Counted from the first letter of the stretch, positions 1 through 7,587 are shown. The stretch: 9,249 nt of DNA from Promethearchaeum sp. (GCA_030611625.1 JAUWPK010000121.1:1-9249), one strand, 5' to 3'. Notes: a model not told the origin generated them from the letters alone. Program-made: numbers and translations.

Positions 1-1671
1 GGCTTGCATAATTGTTTCGGATATCGCTTTAGGTGCATGGCATGCGCCTGCTAACGAAATTCCGGGTACATCTGTATCAACAGTGTTTAATCTCTGGTGG
101 AACTCTTTAAGGAATCCGCTGGGATGTTTTGAAATATTAAGAGTTTTGTTAAGCTTATCGAATGTCCGAGAAGGCATCATAGCCGCCGATAGAACAACCA
201 TGTCGAAATCATATTCTTTGATTGTTTTATCAGGGCTAAGCGTGTCTTCGAGCACTACTTTTAGACTCTTAGTTTTCGGGTCTTCTCTGATACGACCTAC
301 TTTAGAACGAATATATTTTACACCTTCTCGGCGCGAGGCGGTGTAATATTCTTCATAACCTTTTCCTGCTGCACGAATATCAATATAAGCAACCATTACT
401 TCAAGCGAAGGGTCGTGTGATTTTACTAATTTAGAATTTTTAATGCTAATCATACAACACACACCACTTGAGCAATATTCGTTTCTATTGATATCCCTTG
501 ACCCGACGCATAGCACGAATAGAATGTTTTTTGGTGTTTTTGCATCGGATGGTCGGACTAGATGTCCAACAACAGGACCGTTAGGTGCAATCATCCGTTC
601 TAAGGTTAATTGGGTTATTACATTTTCATATTTACCATATCCCAAATAGCCGTATTCAGGTTCGTATTCATCCCAACCTGTAGCTATGATAATACCTCCT
701 ACTTTGACTGAGAACTTAGTATCTTTTTGTTCATAATCAACCGCTTTAATTTCACAGACATTGGCACAATTTCCGCAAAGGATACAATGGTCCATGTCAA
801 TTTGAGCCACCATCGGAACTGCTTGAGCGAATGAATAGTAGATTGCTCTGCGGGGTCCAAGTCCCATATCAAATTCACTTGGGACAATTGCAGGACACAC
901 GTCAAAACATGCTCCACATCCATTACAATCATTTTTTGTGTATCGGGCTTTTTGTAAAATCTCCACTTCGAAGTTTCCAACATAACCACTTATTTTTGTT
1001 ACTTCGCTTAGGGTAAATAACTCGATATTTTCATTCCGTTGAGTTTCTAGCATGACAGGACCCAAGATTCAAATTGCACAGTCGTCTGTGGGGAATGTTC
1101 GGTCAAGCATTGACATTTTACCGCCAATTGTAGGCTTTTGCTCTACAAGGAATACTTTATGCCCTTGATTTGCTAAGTCTAAACCTGCTTGTAATCCTCC
1201 TACTCCTCCACCAATGACTAATACAGCATCTGTTACCGGGACTACTCTTTCGGGTACCATTTCGAGTTTTGCTGCTCTCGCAACGCCTGCTCGAATTAGC
1301 TCTTTTGCCATATCTAAGGCTTTCGGTTGTTCTTTCATATGAACAAAGCTTACATGTTCTCTGATATTGACGAACTCCAAGTATGACGGATCCATTCCAC
1401 AGTCCACTAAAACTGCTTGGAAGACTGGTTCATGGGTTTTTGGAGTTCAAGCTGCTATTACCACACGGTTCAAGTCGTTATCCTTAATATATTTCTTAAG
1501 GAAATCTGCACCTGATGTGGTTCAAAGGGAAATATTCTTATCAGCTATTATTACATTTGGTAGGGTTTTTGAAAACCTTACCAACTCATCCATATCAAGA
1601 ACGCCAGCGATGTTAACACCACATGAGCAAGGAAAAACCCCTATTCTAATTTCTTCGGGATTATCGCTCAT
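1..1671 (-). CDS. hdrA: HdrA-family iron-sulfur flavoprotein, multi-selenocysteine, C-terminus beyond window
   Basis: HdrA is the FAD subunit of heterodisulfide reductase; with HdrBC and a hydrogenase or formate dehydrogenase it performs flavin-based electron bifurcation in the cytoplasm. One reading frame stays open for 557 codons except for TGA at 1522-1524, 1447-1449 and 1069-1071 (residues 50, 75, 201). Numbering from the ATG at 1671: CxC at 15/17 in GVFPCSCG; U50; U75 in AAUTPKTHEP; Rossmann GGGVGG at 154-159; CAIU at 198-201; two ferredoxin motifs (C249, 252, 255, 259 and C296, 299, 302, 306); CVGSRD at 388 followed by C400, C405, C406; GACHAPK near the end. Each UGA aligns with a Cys conserved in HdrA, so selenocysteine decoding is inferred. 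About 100 C-terminal residues are missing. I chose ATG 1671 because HdrA proteins start close to the CxC motif and a TATA-like box sits 26 bp upstream. An in-frame ATG at 1731 would add 20 residues unlike the family. Confidence 0.94.
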
Positions 1672-1687
1672 AGTCAAATTTACCGTG

Positions 1688-1738
1688 TTAGTTCTTAAAT
1701 ATTGAAAGAATACTACTGAATTCTTTTTCATCCATCAT
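1688..1738 (-). CDS. possible 16-residue leader peptide upstream of hdrA
   Basis: This ORF encodes MMDEKEFSSILSIFKN and ends in TAA 16 nt before the preferred hdrA ATG. Its first ATG has the best Shine-Dalgarno of the region (AGGGAG at 1747-1752, minus strand) at an 8-nt spacing, whereas hdrA itself has only a weak GGTAA. It lies in a different frame from hdrA. It could be a translated leader that couples to hdrA by reinitiation, a remnant of an older start, or chance. If hdrA is transcribed leaderless from the TATA-like box at 1694-1701, this ORF would not be on that transcript. Confidence 0.3.
   Translation of the reverse strand: MMDEKEFSSILSIFKN
1694..1701 (-). promoter_or_regulatory. TATA-like box for leaderless hdrA transcription
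   Basis: The minus strand reads TATTTAAG, centred about 26-27 bp upstream of the hdrA ATG at 1671. That is the usual archaeal distance from TATA box to transcription start, so a leaderless mRNA beginning at the ATG is possible. AT-rich DNA gives many such matches, so support is weak. Confidence 0.3.
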
Positions 1739-1746
1739 CGGAATTA

Positions 1747-1752
1747 CTCCCT
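1747..1752 (-). promoter_or_regulatory. Shine-Dalgarno AGGGAG ahead of the leader ORF
   Basis: AGGGAG on the minus strand lies 8 nt before ATG 1738 (leader ORF) and 15 nt before ATG 1731 (the long alternative hdrA start). The spacing favours the leader ORF. Confidence 0.4.
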
Positions 1753-2005
1753 AGTTTTCCATTGTTAGAGAGACCTCACTCCAAATCATATTGGATAATA
1801 TTTGAGTTTACCAATCTTTTTTTCCATAATAATATTTTGTATTTTAAAAGGAGTGAATTTAAGGAACTTCTGTGGATATTTTTTAAAATTATGGAAAAAA
1901 TTATGGAAATATATATATATTTCAAACCGATAAAATGTCTTAGTTGTGTGTGAAATTAAGGTAATTATTCAATTATCCATATCATCGTAAAATAACCAGA
2001 ATAAA

Positions 2006-2014
2006 GGGGAGGAG
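2006..2014 (+). promoter_or_regulatory. strong Shine-Dalgarno GGGGAGGAG
   Basis: This is one of the strongest purine-rich Shine-Dalgarno matches in the window, yet the next ATG is 31 nt away at 2046. The codon at ideal distance is ATT at 2019, in frame with the downstream gene. Either that gene starts with ATT or the site is unused. Confidence 0.5.
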
Positions 2015-2045
2015 AAAAATTAGGGATATAATTTTTAAAACGATA

Positions 2046-2711
2046 ATGGAACTATTAGATTTAACTGCATTCGAGTTGGAATTTCAAAATAAAGCTAAGT
2101 TAAATTTATTTAGCGAGAAATGGAAAAATTGCACATTAACAAAATCTCGGCAAAAAAAACTAAAAAATTACTTATATTACCACATAAAAATCATCCTTTT
2201 CTCCGAAAACAGTAAAAATTTTTATGAAATAACCTTAAAACCGTTTATTCATCATGAACATTACACAATAATGGATAGTTTTAAAACTTCAAAGGAAGCT
2301 GGGGGAAAAAATTTACTTCATAGAATGATGTATTATAAACTCAATCTCGAGGATTTATTTATTTTGTTAACCAATGTAATCGCATGGGAACATCAGAATT
2401 ATCCTGCTCTGCTGGAAAACGCATTGTTAAATAAGTATTGTGAGGAGTATGAAGTAGGGATTCAGGAAAACGATGATTTGCTTCTCTATTATGTGAGATT
2501 TCTCGATGTTTTATCCTCAGAAGAAATTATTTCGCTATTTGATATAGATTCTTTAAAATTTACAATTAAAAGAGATTTTGAAAGTATTGGGCAAAAACCA
2601 TTAGAATCTCTATTTTTATTTGCTGATTGGCCGGTAATTAATTCTCAAACTTTTTTCACGCGCTTTCCCACTTTCCGAGAAAATTTATCTAAAAAAATTG
2701 CGATGCAATAA
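2046..2711 (+). CDS. unrecognised protein, 221 residues (possibly 230 from an ATT start)
   Basis: I do not recognise this protein. It is soluble-looking, with no signal peptide and no convincing membrane segment. The first 50 residues are lysine-rich and aromatic; a histidine cluster HHEH is at 69-72; residues about 100-170 are a run of leucine-rich predicted helices with acidic patches (ENDD at 141-144); the C-terminal part holds FADWPVINSQTFFTRFP. No known metal or nucleotide motif is clear. The start is uncertain: ATG 2046 has no Shine-Dalgarno nearby, while GGGGAGGAG at 2006-2014 would suit an in-frame ATT at 2019, adding nine residues (IRDIIFKTI, first residue read as Met). The gene diverges from hdrA across about 350 bp and is followed 85 bp later by another unknown gene. 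Its steady codon use and length make chance unlikely. Confidence 0.8.
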   Translation: MELLDLTAFELEFQNKAKLNLFSEKWKNCTLTKSRQKKLKNYLYYHIKIILFSENSKNFYEITLKPFIHHEHYTIMDSFKTSKEAGGKNLLHRMMYYKLNLEDLFILLTNVIAWEHQNYPALLENALLNKYCEEYEVGIQENDDLLLYYVRFLDVLSSEEIISLFDIDSLKFTIKRDFESIGQKPLESLFLFADWPVINSQTFFTRFPTFRENLSKKIAMQ

Positions 2712-2750
2712 ATCATTAAATGTTAAAATCTAAAAAATTGCTAACTACAA

Positions 2751-2762
2751 TATATTTTTATA
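2751..2762 (+). promoter_or_regulatory. TATA-like box before the 82-residue gene
   Basis: TATATTTTTATA lies about 26 bp before position 2782. Transcription from there would give a leader of roughly 14 nt that includes the AGGG at 2785-2788. It would exclude the TTG at 2779 as a start and support ATG 2797. Confidence 0.35.
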
Positions 2763-2796
2763 CTAATATCTTCATTAATTGAATAGGGAAAAGATT

Positions 2797-3045
2797 ATGA
2801 TAGGCAATCAAACTCAAAAGATGATATTTCCATATAAAACAGCTTATGATGAAACATGGGATGAAGCTTGGGCAAAAGATTGGAAAAAAATTCATGAAAT
2901 ATTTGATTTAGTTGATGAATTGGAAGCTACTTTCAATACATTAGAAGTTTCAGTTTTAAGAGAATTCTCTCAGAAAAAGTTAATTATCGATCTTCAGAAA
3001 TATGCATATTCGTTGTCTGTGTGGATTATGCAAAGGTATGGGTAA
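2797..3045 (+). CDS. unrecognised small Trp-rich helical protein, 82 residues
   Basis: I do not recognise this protein. Residues 18-50 look like one long amphipathic helix with many acidic residues and regularly placed tryptophans (W21, W25, W29), followed by FDLVDELEATFNTLE, which could pack as a short coiled coil. The C-terminal part is more hydrophobic (YAYSLSVWIMQRYG). There are no cysteines and no signal peptide. ATG 2797 is preferred over the in-frame TTG at 2779 because AGGG at 2785-2788 is 8 nt before it. It may be an adaptor or partner of one of the adjacent unknown proteins, but only position suggests that. A T8 tract 33 nt after its stop suggests its transcript ends before the membrane protein gene. 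Confidence 0.65.
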   Translation: MIGNQTQKMIFPYKTAYDETWDEAWAKDWKKIHEIFDLVDELEATFNTLEVSVLREFSQKKLIIDLQKYAYSLSVWIMQRYG

Positions 3046-3077
3046 TCGAACATTATTTATTTCACAATTTCGATTTC

Positions 3078-3085
3078 TTTTTTTT
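3078..3085 (+). terminator. T8 tract, intrinsic archaeal terminator
   Basis: Eight Ts lie 33 nt after the preceding stop, and a second run of six Ts follows at 3110-3115. Archaeal RNA polymerase terminates at T-tracts without a hairpin. Confidence 0.5.
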
Positions 3086-3219
3086 GGCGGTTCATTTTGT
3101 TTGATTCTCTTTTTTAACTAATTAAATGTTTAAAATTTCAATCTGATAAAATATAATGATTTAATTTCTAAATTTTTTCACAATATATTAAGCAAATTAT
3201 AAATTATTATTAAAAAAAA

Positions 3220-3224
3220 GTGAT
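3220..3224 (+). promoter_or_regulatory. GTGAT Shine-Dalgarno that decides the start of the membrane protein gene
   Basis: GTGAT pairs with the 3' part of the archaeal anti-Shine-Dalgarno and lies 4 nt before ATG 3229. It therefore favours ATG 3229 over reading the GTG at 3220 as the start codon. Confidence 0.55.
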
Positions 3225-3228
3225 TTTT

Positions 3229-4029
3229 ATGAGTATAACAATACCTCCCGGATTAGAAGACACTTACGTTGGATTATTATATGAAAGTGGAATAATATTT
3301 TTGTTTTTAATACTGCTTATCTTAATTATAGTGCATTACAGTAAGAAAAAAACTGTAAACACCCTTATCCTTTTAGGGTCATTTACTTTTATGTTTGTTG
3401 CGATCATCTTTTCCTGGTTATCTAAATTTTATTTAATTAAGAATGGTATCTTAGGATTTGATGAATTAGCTCCCAATATTGCAAATTTTTGGTTTCTTTC
3501 AGTAATGCTTCAATTTAGAATTAGCTTTGTTCTTCTGGTAATTGCAGCTGATTTTACTTATATGCTAAAAGTGAAAGTATTTGACGATATACCGAAAAAG
3601 GTAGAAAGGTTGATATTGATTATTCTTTCAATTGCAACCATTTTATTTGCTTTGATTGCAGTAGAACAGGGAAATGTTTTATTAGATGTTCTTTCCTTTT
3701 TATCAGTTTTGGTAATCATGATATATGTTTATATACCATTTATTATTGCATCTCTGAAAATGTATCGAATATTGGAAGAAACTCAATATAAACGTGCAAC
3801 ATTATCCTTATCAGTAATGAGTCTTTCCTTTGTGATGGTTTTTGTTAGTTTCTTAGCTGATAGGTTGATAATGCTTATTTTTGACAGCGATGGTTATACA
3901 TTTTTCTATTTTGCAGCATGGGCATTTTCTATTATTGCAGCTTTTGCAGCATATTTGGGTTATATTAGAACTTCCAGAAAGAAATCACTTAAAGAAGAGA
4001 AGAAAACAGAACAAGAAAAGCAATCTTAA
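3229..4029 (+). CDS. seven-helix integral membrane protein, 266 residues, family unknown
   Basis: The protein shows seven hydrophobic segments at about 18-36, 44-66, 86-113, 125-146, 152-178, 190-218 and 223-246, then a charged tail (249-266, KKSLKEEKKTEQEKQS). Basic residues cluster in the first, third and fifth loops (HYSKKK, KVKVFDDIPKK, YRILEETQYKR) and in the tail, so the positive-inside rule predicts an outside N-terminus and an inside C-terminus. This resembles the membrane part of 7TM sensor proteins, but no kinase, cyclase or other output domain is attached. The last helix lacks a lysine, so it is not a retinal protein. The terminal tail could bind a cytoplasmic partner. The gene stands alone with T-tracts on both sides and converges on ileS. 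Membrane location is well supported; function is unknown. Confidence 0.88.
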   Translation: MSITIPPGLEDTYVGLLYESGIIFLFLILLILIIVHYSKKKTVNTLILLGSFTFMFVAIIFSWLSKFYLIKNGILGFDELAPNIANFWFLSVMLQFRISFVLLVIAADFTYMLKVKVFDDIPKKVERLILIILSIATILFALIAVEQGNVLLDVLSFLSVLVIMIYVYIPFIIASLKMYRILEETQYKRATLSLSVMSLSFVMVFVSFLADRLIMLIFDSDGYTFFYFAAWAFSIIAAFAAYLGYIRTSRKKSLKEEKKTEQEKQS

Positions 4030-4054
4030 TTTTTTAATTTATATTTATTCCATA

Positions 4055-4063
4055 TTTTTTTTT
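4055..4063 (+). terminator. T9 tract after the membrane protein gene
   Basis: Nine Ts begin 25 nt after the stop at 4029, in a T-rich stretch between two convergent genes. This fits archaeal T-tract termination. Confidence 0.55.
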
Positions 4064-4160
4064 ATTGATGTTTTATTATTTTTGTAAGATCTGTTCGTTG
4101 AGATGGTTGTTTCCTTTAGTTTTGAACCAATTTTTACATCATCCATTCAAAACTATATTT

Positions 4161-4172
4161 AAAAATAAAAAA
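4161..4172 (-). terminator. T-tract terminator after ileS
   Basis: The minus strand reads TTTTTTATTTTT starting 13 nt after the ileS stop, mirroring the T-tract of the convergent gene. Confidence 0.5.
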
Positions 4173-4185
4173 TCTTTAAATTTCA

Positions 4186-7100
4186 TTAAACTCGTTTGAA
4201 TTTTATTTGAATTGTTCCCACTGTATCTTGTGTTATTGATTTAGAACAATAAGAACACTTACCTTCAATACCTTCGAATATTTTTTTGGCTGCTTTCTCT
4301 CTAATCATTGCAAAACACTTTCCATTGGTGCAAACATGAAAATCATGGAATATCCATCCATCTTCTTTCTCAATTTGCAGATTTGTAATTTCCATTGGAT
4401 TGGCAGTTACTTTTTCTATAATTCTTATTTTTGTGTCTTTCAATGTGCCAAGTAAAAATGGATGTTTGGATGCAATTTTTAAATTTATTTCTTCACCTGT
4501 TTGCAATTTGTTTTGTTTGCGTAAAAATTGAATTGTTCGTAATAAATCTGCTAATATTCGTTCTTGTTGAAGTTTTTTGGAATCTTTAATATCCAAGTAG
4601 ATTTTATATAATGGTAATTCGGTTTCAATTATTTTACCTTTATCTGGTTTTTCTTCTACAATTAAGACTTCCTTAACATTACACATATCTTCAATTAAAT
4701 CTATAAATTCAAGTTCTTTTGACTCTTCCGTTGGTAATAAAGATAGACTTTTAGTAGGCCATCTTAATTTTATTTTATTTTCTGACTTCAAAGATCTAAC
4801 TTCATCTATAATTTGACGGGCTTCATGCATTTGAGACTCGATTGATTCATCAATATATTTTTTTACAACTTTCGGCCATTTCTCAAGATGGATCGATGCT
4901 TTGCTTTTAGAGATCATTTCATCTTTAAACATTTTCTGATAAATTTCCTCGGAAATCATTGGATTAAGAGGTGCCATCATCAAACACAATTTGTAAAGAA
5001 TGTGCCTTAGGACTGCTAAAGTTGTGAATTTTTCTTCATCTTCAGCATTTACATCAACTCTATCTCGTATAATTGTTATATACCATCTGGATAGATCATT
5101 TAGAATATAATCTTGTAAACGGTTTGGAATTGATGGTAATTCATAAACATCATAAAGTTTGGTTAATTCCTCAATTAAAGAATAGGTTTTCGATAGAATC
5201 CATTTATCTACAAGAGAAAGTTCTTCATAAACGAATTTGTGTTTCTTAGCATCAAATTTATTTAAATTCATCTTTTCTTGAGCAAATAAATACGTATTCC
5301 ATAAAGTATTAAGGACTTTGAAGGTATCTGTATATTCTTTATAGTCGAAATTAAAATCTCTACCCGGTGGGACATTACCGACACAATAAAATCTAAATGT
5401 CTCTATACCTTTTATATTCGACCATCTTTTATCATCCTTGATAAATTTCTTTTTTGCTGCTTTTCTAACTTTCTTTTTAGTATCAGTCTTTTTAGTTTTA
5501 TCAAATTTTGAAATTGAGGCCAATGTTGCTATTTTTCGCATATTTTCTTTTTGTTTCTCTGTTAGAATCTCCACTTTTCCTTCTATTAAATCTTCAGGTA
5601 ATACTGCGTTTCCTATCGATTTTGACATCTTCATTCCATGAGAATGAACCCATCCATGCATAAAGCATGCATTATAGTTTTTACGTTTAGAAGAAAGCAT
5701 AGCACTGGAAAGAAGGGAATTAAACCATCCTCTGATCTGATCTTTACCTTCCAATATAAAATCTGCAGGCTCCCAAGTATCATAATGTTCATGTCCATCA
5801 ACGAATTGTTGGGAAGCCCACATAACAGAGCCACTATCAAGCCATACGTCTGCTAAATCGGGAACTCTTCTCATTGTTCCTTTATTACATTTTGAGCATT
5901 TCCAAGTTACTTGATCAATTACTGGTATATGAAGATCTTCTGGACATTCACCCGCTTTTTCCTTTAATTCGTTCATTGAACCGATTACGTCTATATCACC
6001 GCAATCTTCATCATCGCAAACCCAGATTGACAGTGGTATCCCCCATAATCTCTGACGTGAAATGCACCAATCTTGTAATGAATTTAACCACGATTTGAAG
6101 TTTGTAAAACCTGCTCTTTTTGGGATCCATAGTATCTCTTCATTTGCTTTCAACATTTCATTTCTCAAAGCAGTCACTTTGAAAAACCATTGCTTAGTTG
6201 CACGGTAAACAAGTTTAGTCTTACATCTCCAACAATGAGCATATTCGTGCTGAATGTTTTCTTCATGAATTAGAGTTCCTTTCTCAATAAGCATATCCAT
6301 AATTTCACGATTTACTTCATGCACGTATTTCCCTTCAAAAATTTTTCCCGCTTGGCTATTATAACACCCATCCATCTCTACAGGAGAAAAGATAGGGATA
6401 CCATTTGCAAGACCAACTTCAAAATCTTCTGGTCCATGACCGGGTGCACTGTGAACTAAGCCAGAACCTCCTGATTCTTGAACATATTCACGAGACATTA
6501 ATATTGAATGAACTTTTGGCTCCTCTCCCTCTAATTCTGCTTGATAGGGGATTTCATCCGCCAAGGGATGGATATATTTCTTTCCTTCTAATTTTGAACC
6601 TGGTATTCTCTCTCCATATTCGAATCCATCTTCAGCTTTTAGAGTTAACCCTAATTTATTTTGGAGCAAATCTGCAGTTGATGCAATACCCATTATCCAA
6701 GTTTCATCTTTCACGCGCATTTTAACATATTCAATATCAGGATTGGCCATTATGTTTGTATTTGAAACAAGGGTCCAAGGCGTTGTGGTCCAGATGACAT
6801 AAAATGTTTTGGGGTCTTCAACTGATCGAAATTTAACAAAAATTGCGGTGTCTTGTATATCGTAATACTCAAACTCATGTTTTGCTAAAGCGGTGCCACA
6901 CCGAGGGCAGCAATTCATTGGACGAAATCCTTGGTATAAATAGCCGTTTTCCCAAGCCTTTTTTATCGTCCACCAAACCCCTTGAATATAAGTGTTTTTT
7001 AATGTGATATATGGGTTATCCCAATTCCAGAAATTGCAACCGAGCCTCTTAAATTGCTCGTTCATCGGTTCAATTTGACTTAATGAAAATTCTCTACACT

Positions 7101-7464
7101 CTTTAATGAATTTTTCTATTCCTATCCCGTTTTGATCCAAAATCTCTTTCTTATTTTTAATCCCTAACTTCTTTTCTATCAAAACTTCAATAGGTAACCC
7201 ATGTGTGTCGTATCCAGGCGTGTCAACAACTCTAAATCCTCGCATTCTTTTGTATTTTATTATCATATCTTTGAGAATCTTATTCCATGCTGTTCCAAGA
7301 TGGACGTTGCCCGTAGTATAGGGTGGCCCGTCCAAATAGAAAAATTTCTTGTTTTTTGCTTTGGGTTCAGCTTTTTTGATGAGATCATATGTTTTTTCCG
7401 TTTCCCACCATTTTATTATTCTTTCTTCGATTTCTAAACTATCAAATTTTTCGAGTGTTTTCAT
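4186..7464 (-). CDS. ileS: isoleucyl-tRNA synthetase, 1092 residues
   Basis: This class I synthetase charges tRNA-Ile with isoleucine in the cytoplasm. It is complete: HIGH-type motif HLGT at 55-58 within PPYTTGNVHLG, CP1 editing domain about 200-400 with TTTPWT at 226-231 and GHGPEDFEVG at 342-351 (the Asp needed for deacylation of misacylated Val-tRNA in the family is present), DWCISRQRLWG at 465-475, WLDSG at 541-545 and KMSKS at 612-616. Cys pairs at 186/189, 411/414, 483/488 and 523/526 suggest zinc sites. A C-terminal Cys4 knuckle is at 1045, 1050, 1070 and 1073. Between LPEDLIE and the usual ETFRFY segment, where the family normally has a few residues, there are about 57 extra residues (629-685) rich in lysine. 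The ATG at 7464 has AAGG 9 nt upstream. No T-box exists here, as expected outside bacteria. Confidence 0.98.
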   Translation of the reverse strand: MKTLEKFDSLEIEERIIKWWETEKTYDLIKKAEPKAKNKKFFYLDGPPYTTGNVHLGTAWNKILKDMIIKYKRMRGFRVVDTPGYDTHGLPIEVLIEKKLGIKNKKEILDQNGIGIEKFIKECREFSLSQIEPMNEQFKRLGCNFWNWDNPYITLKNTYIQGVWWTIKKAWENGYLYQGFRPMNCCPRCGTALAKHEFEYYDIQDTAIFVKFRSVEDPKTFYVIWTTTPWTLVSNTNIMANPDIEYVKMRVKDETWIMGIASTADLLQNKLGLTLKAEDGFEYGERIPGSKLEGKKYIHPLADEIPYQAELEGEEPKVHSILMSREYVQESGGSGLVHSAPGHGPEDFEVGLANGIPIFSPVEMDGCYNSQAGKIFEGKYVHEVNREIMDMLIEKGTLIHEENIQHEYAHCWRCKTKLVYRATKQWFFKVTALRNEMLKANEEILWIPKRAGFTNFKSWLNSLQDWCISRQRLWGIPLSIWVCDDEDCGDIDVIGSMNELKEKAGECPEDLHIPVIDQVTWKCSKCNKGTMRRVPDLADVWLDSGSVMWASQQFVDGHEHYDTWEPADFILEGKDQIRGWFNSLLSSAMLSSKRKNYNACFMHGWVHSHGMKMSKSIGNAVLPEDLIEGKVEILTEKQKENMRKIATLASISKFDKTKKTDTKKKVRKAAKKKFIKDDKRWSNIKGIETFRFYCVGNVPPGRDFNFDYKEYTDTFKVLNTLWNTYLFAQEKMNLNKFDAKKHKFVYEELSLVDKWILSKTYSLIEELTKLYDVYELPSIPNRLQDYILNDLSRWYITIIRDRVDVNAEDEEKFTTLAVLRHILYKLCLMMAPLNPMISEEIYQKMFKDEMISKSKASIHLEKWPKVVKKYIDESIESQMHEARQIIDEVRSLKSENKIKLRWPTKSLSLLPTEESKELEFIDLIEDMCNVKEVLIVEEKPDKGKIIETELPLYKIYLDIKDSKKLQQERILADLLRTIQFLRKQNKLQTGEEINLKIASKHPFLLGTLKDTKIRIIEKVTANPMEITNLQIEKEDGWIFHDFHVCTNGKCFAMIREKAAKKIFEGIEGKCSYCSKSITQDTVGTIQIKFKRV

Positions 7465-7579
7465 TTAACTTAACCTTAACCCTTAGTTTTCGCTAAACAA
7501 AAAAGGAAATCATGTTTAAAAAAATTTAGGAGAAATGCAATTTAAATTAAGACTGTAAAATAGCGAATTTCAAAAAGGG

Positions 7580-7587
7580 AAAAAAAA
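7580..7587 (-). terminator. T8 tract after the ribbon-helix-helix gene
   Basis: A run of eight As on the plus strand gives T8 on the minus strand 16 nt after the regulator stop. It suggests the regulator and ileS, 139 bp further on, are transcribed separately. Confidence 0.4.

Noticed and set aside
1069..1524. TGA reassigned to tryptophan
   Set aside because: The affected columns are Cys in HdrA, not Trp, and Trp is encoded by TGG in HdrA (GW at 673-678) and throughout ileS.
1..1731. hdrA as a pseudogene broken by three stop codons
   Set aside because: No frameshift, no TAA or TAG, motifs intact between the TGAs, and every TGA at a conserved Cys; random decay would not place stops this way.
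1909..1921. AT dinucleotide run as an unwinding element or origin
   Set aside because: Only about six AT units, with no flanking origin-recognition boxes and no replication gene in the window.
1762..1953. 63-codon plus-strand ORF in the hdrA upstream region
   Set aside because: Low-complexity AT-rich sequence with no Shine-Dalgarno, no domain, and an ATAT run inside; looks like chance.
3229..4029. microbial rhodopsin or heliorhodopsin
   Set aside because: Seven helices, but the last helix has no lysine to bind retinal and no rhodopsin motif is visible.
5410..5580. intein or intron inside ileS
   Set aside because: Too short for an intein, lacks Cys/Ser and HN splice-junction residues, and the frame is continuous with lysine-rich coding sequence.
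5438..7437. plus-strand ORFs antisense to ileS
   Set aside because: They are frame shadows of a well-supported synthetase, with no Shine-Dalgarno or recognisable protein.
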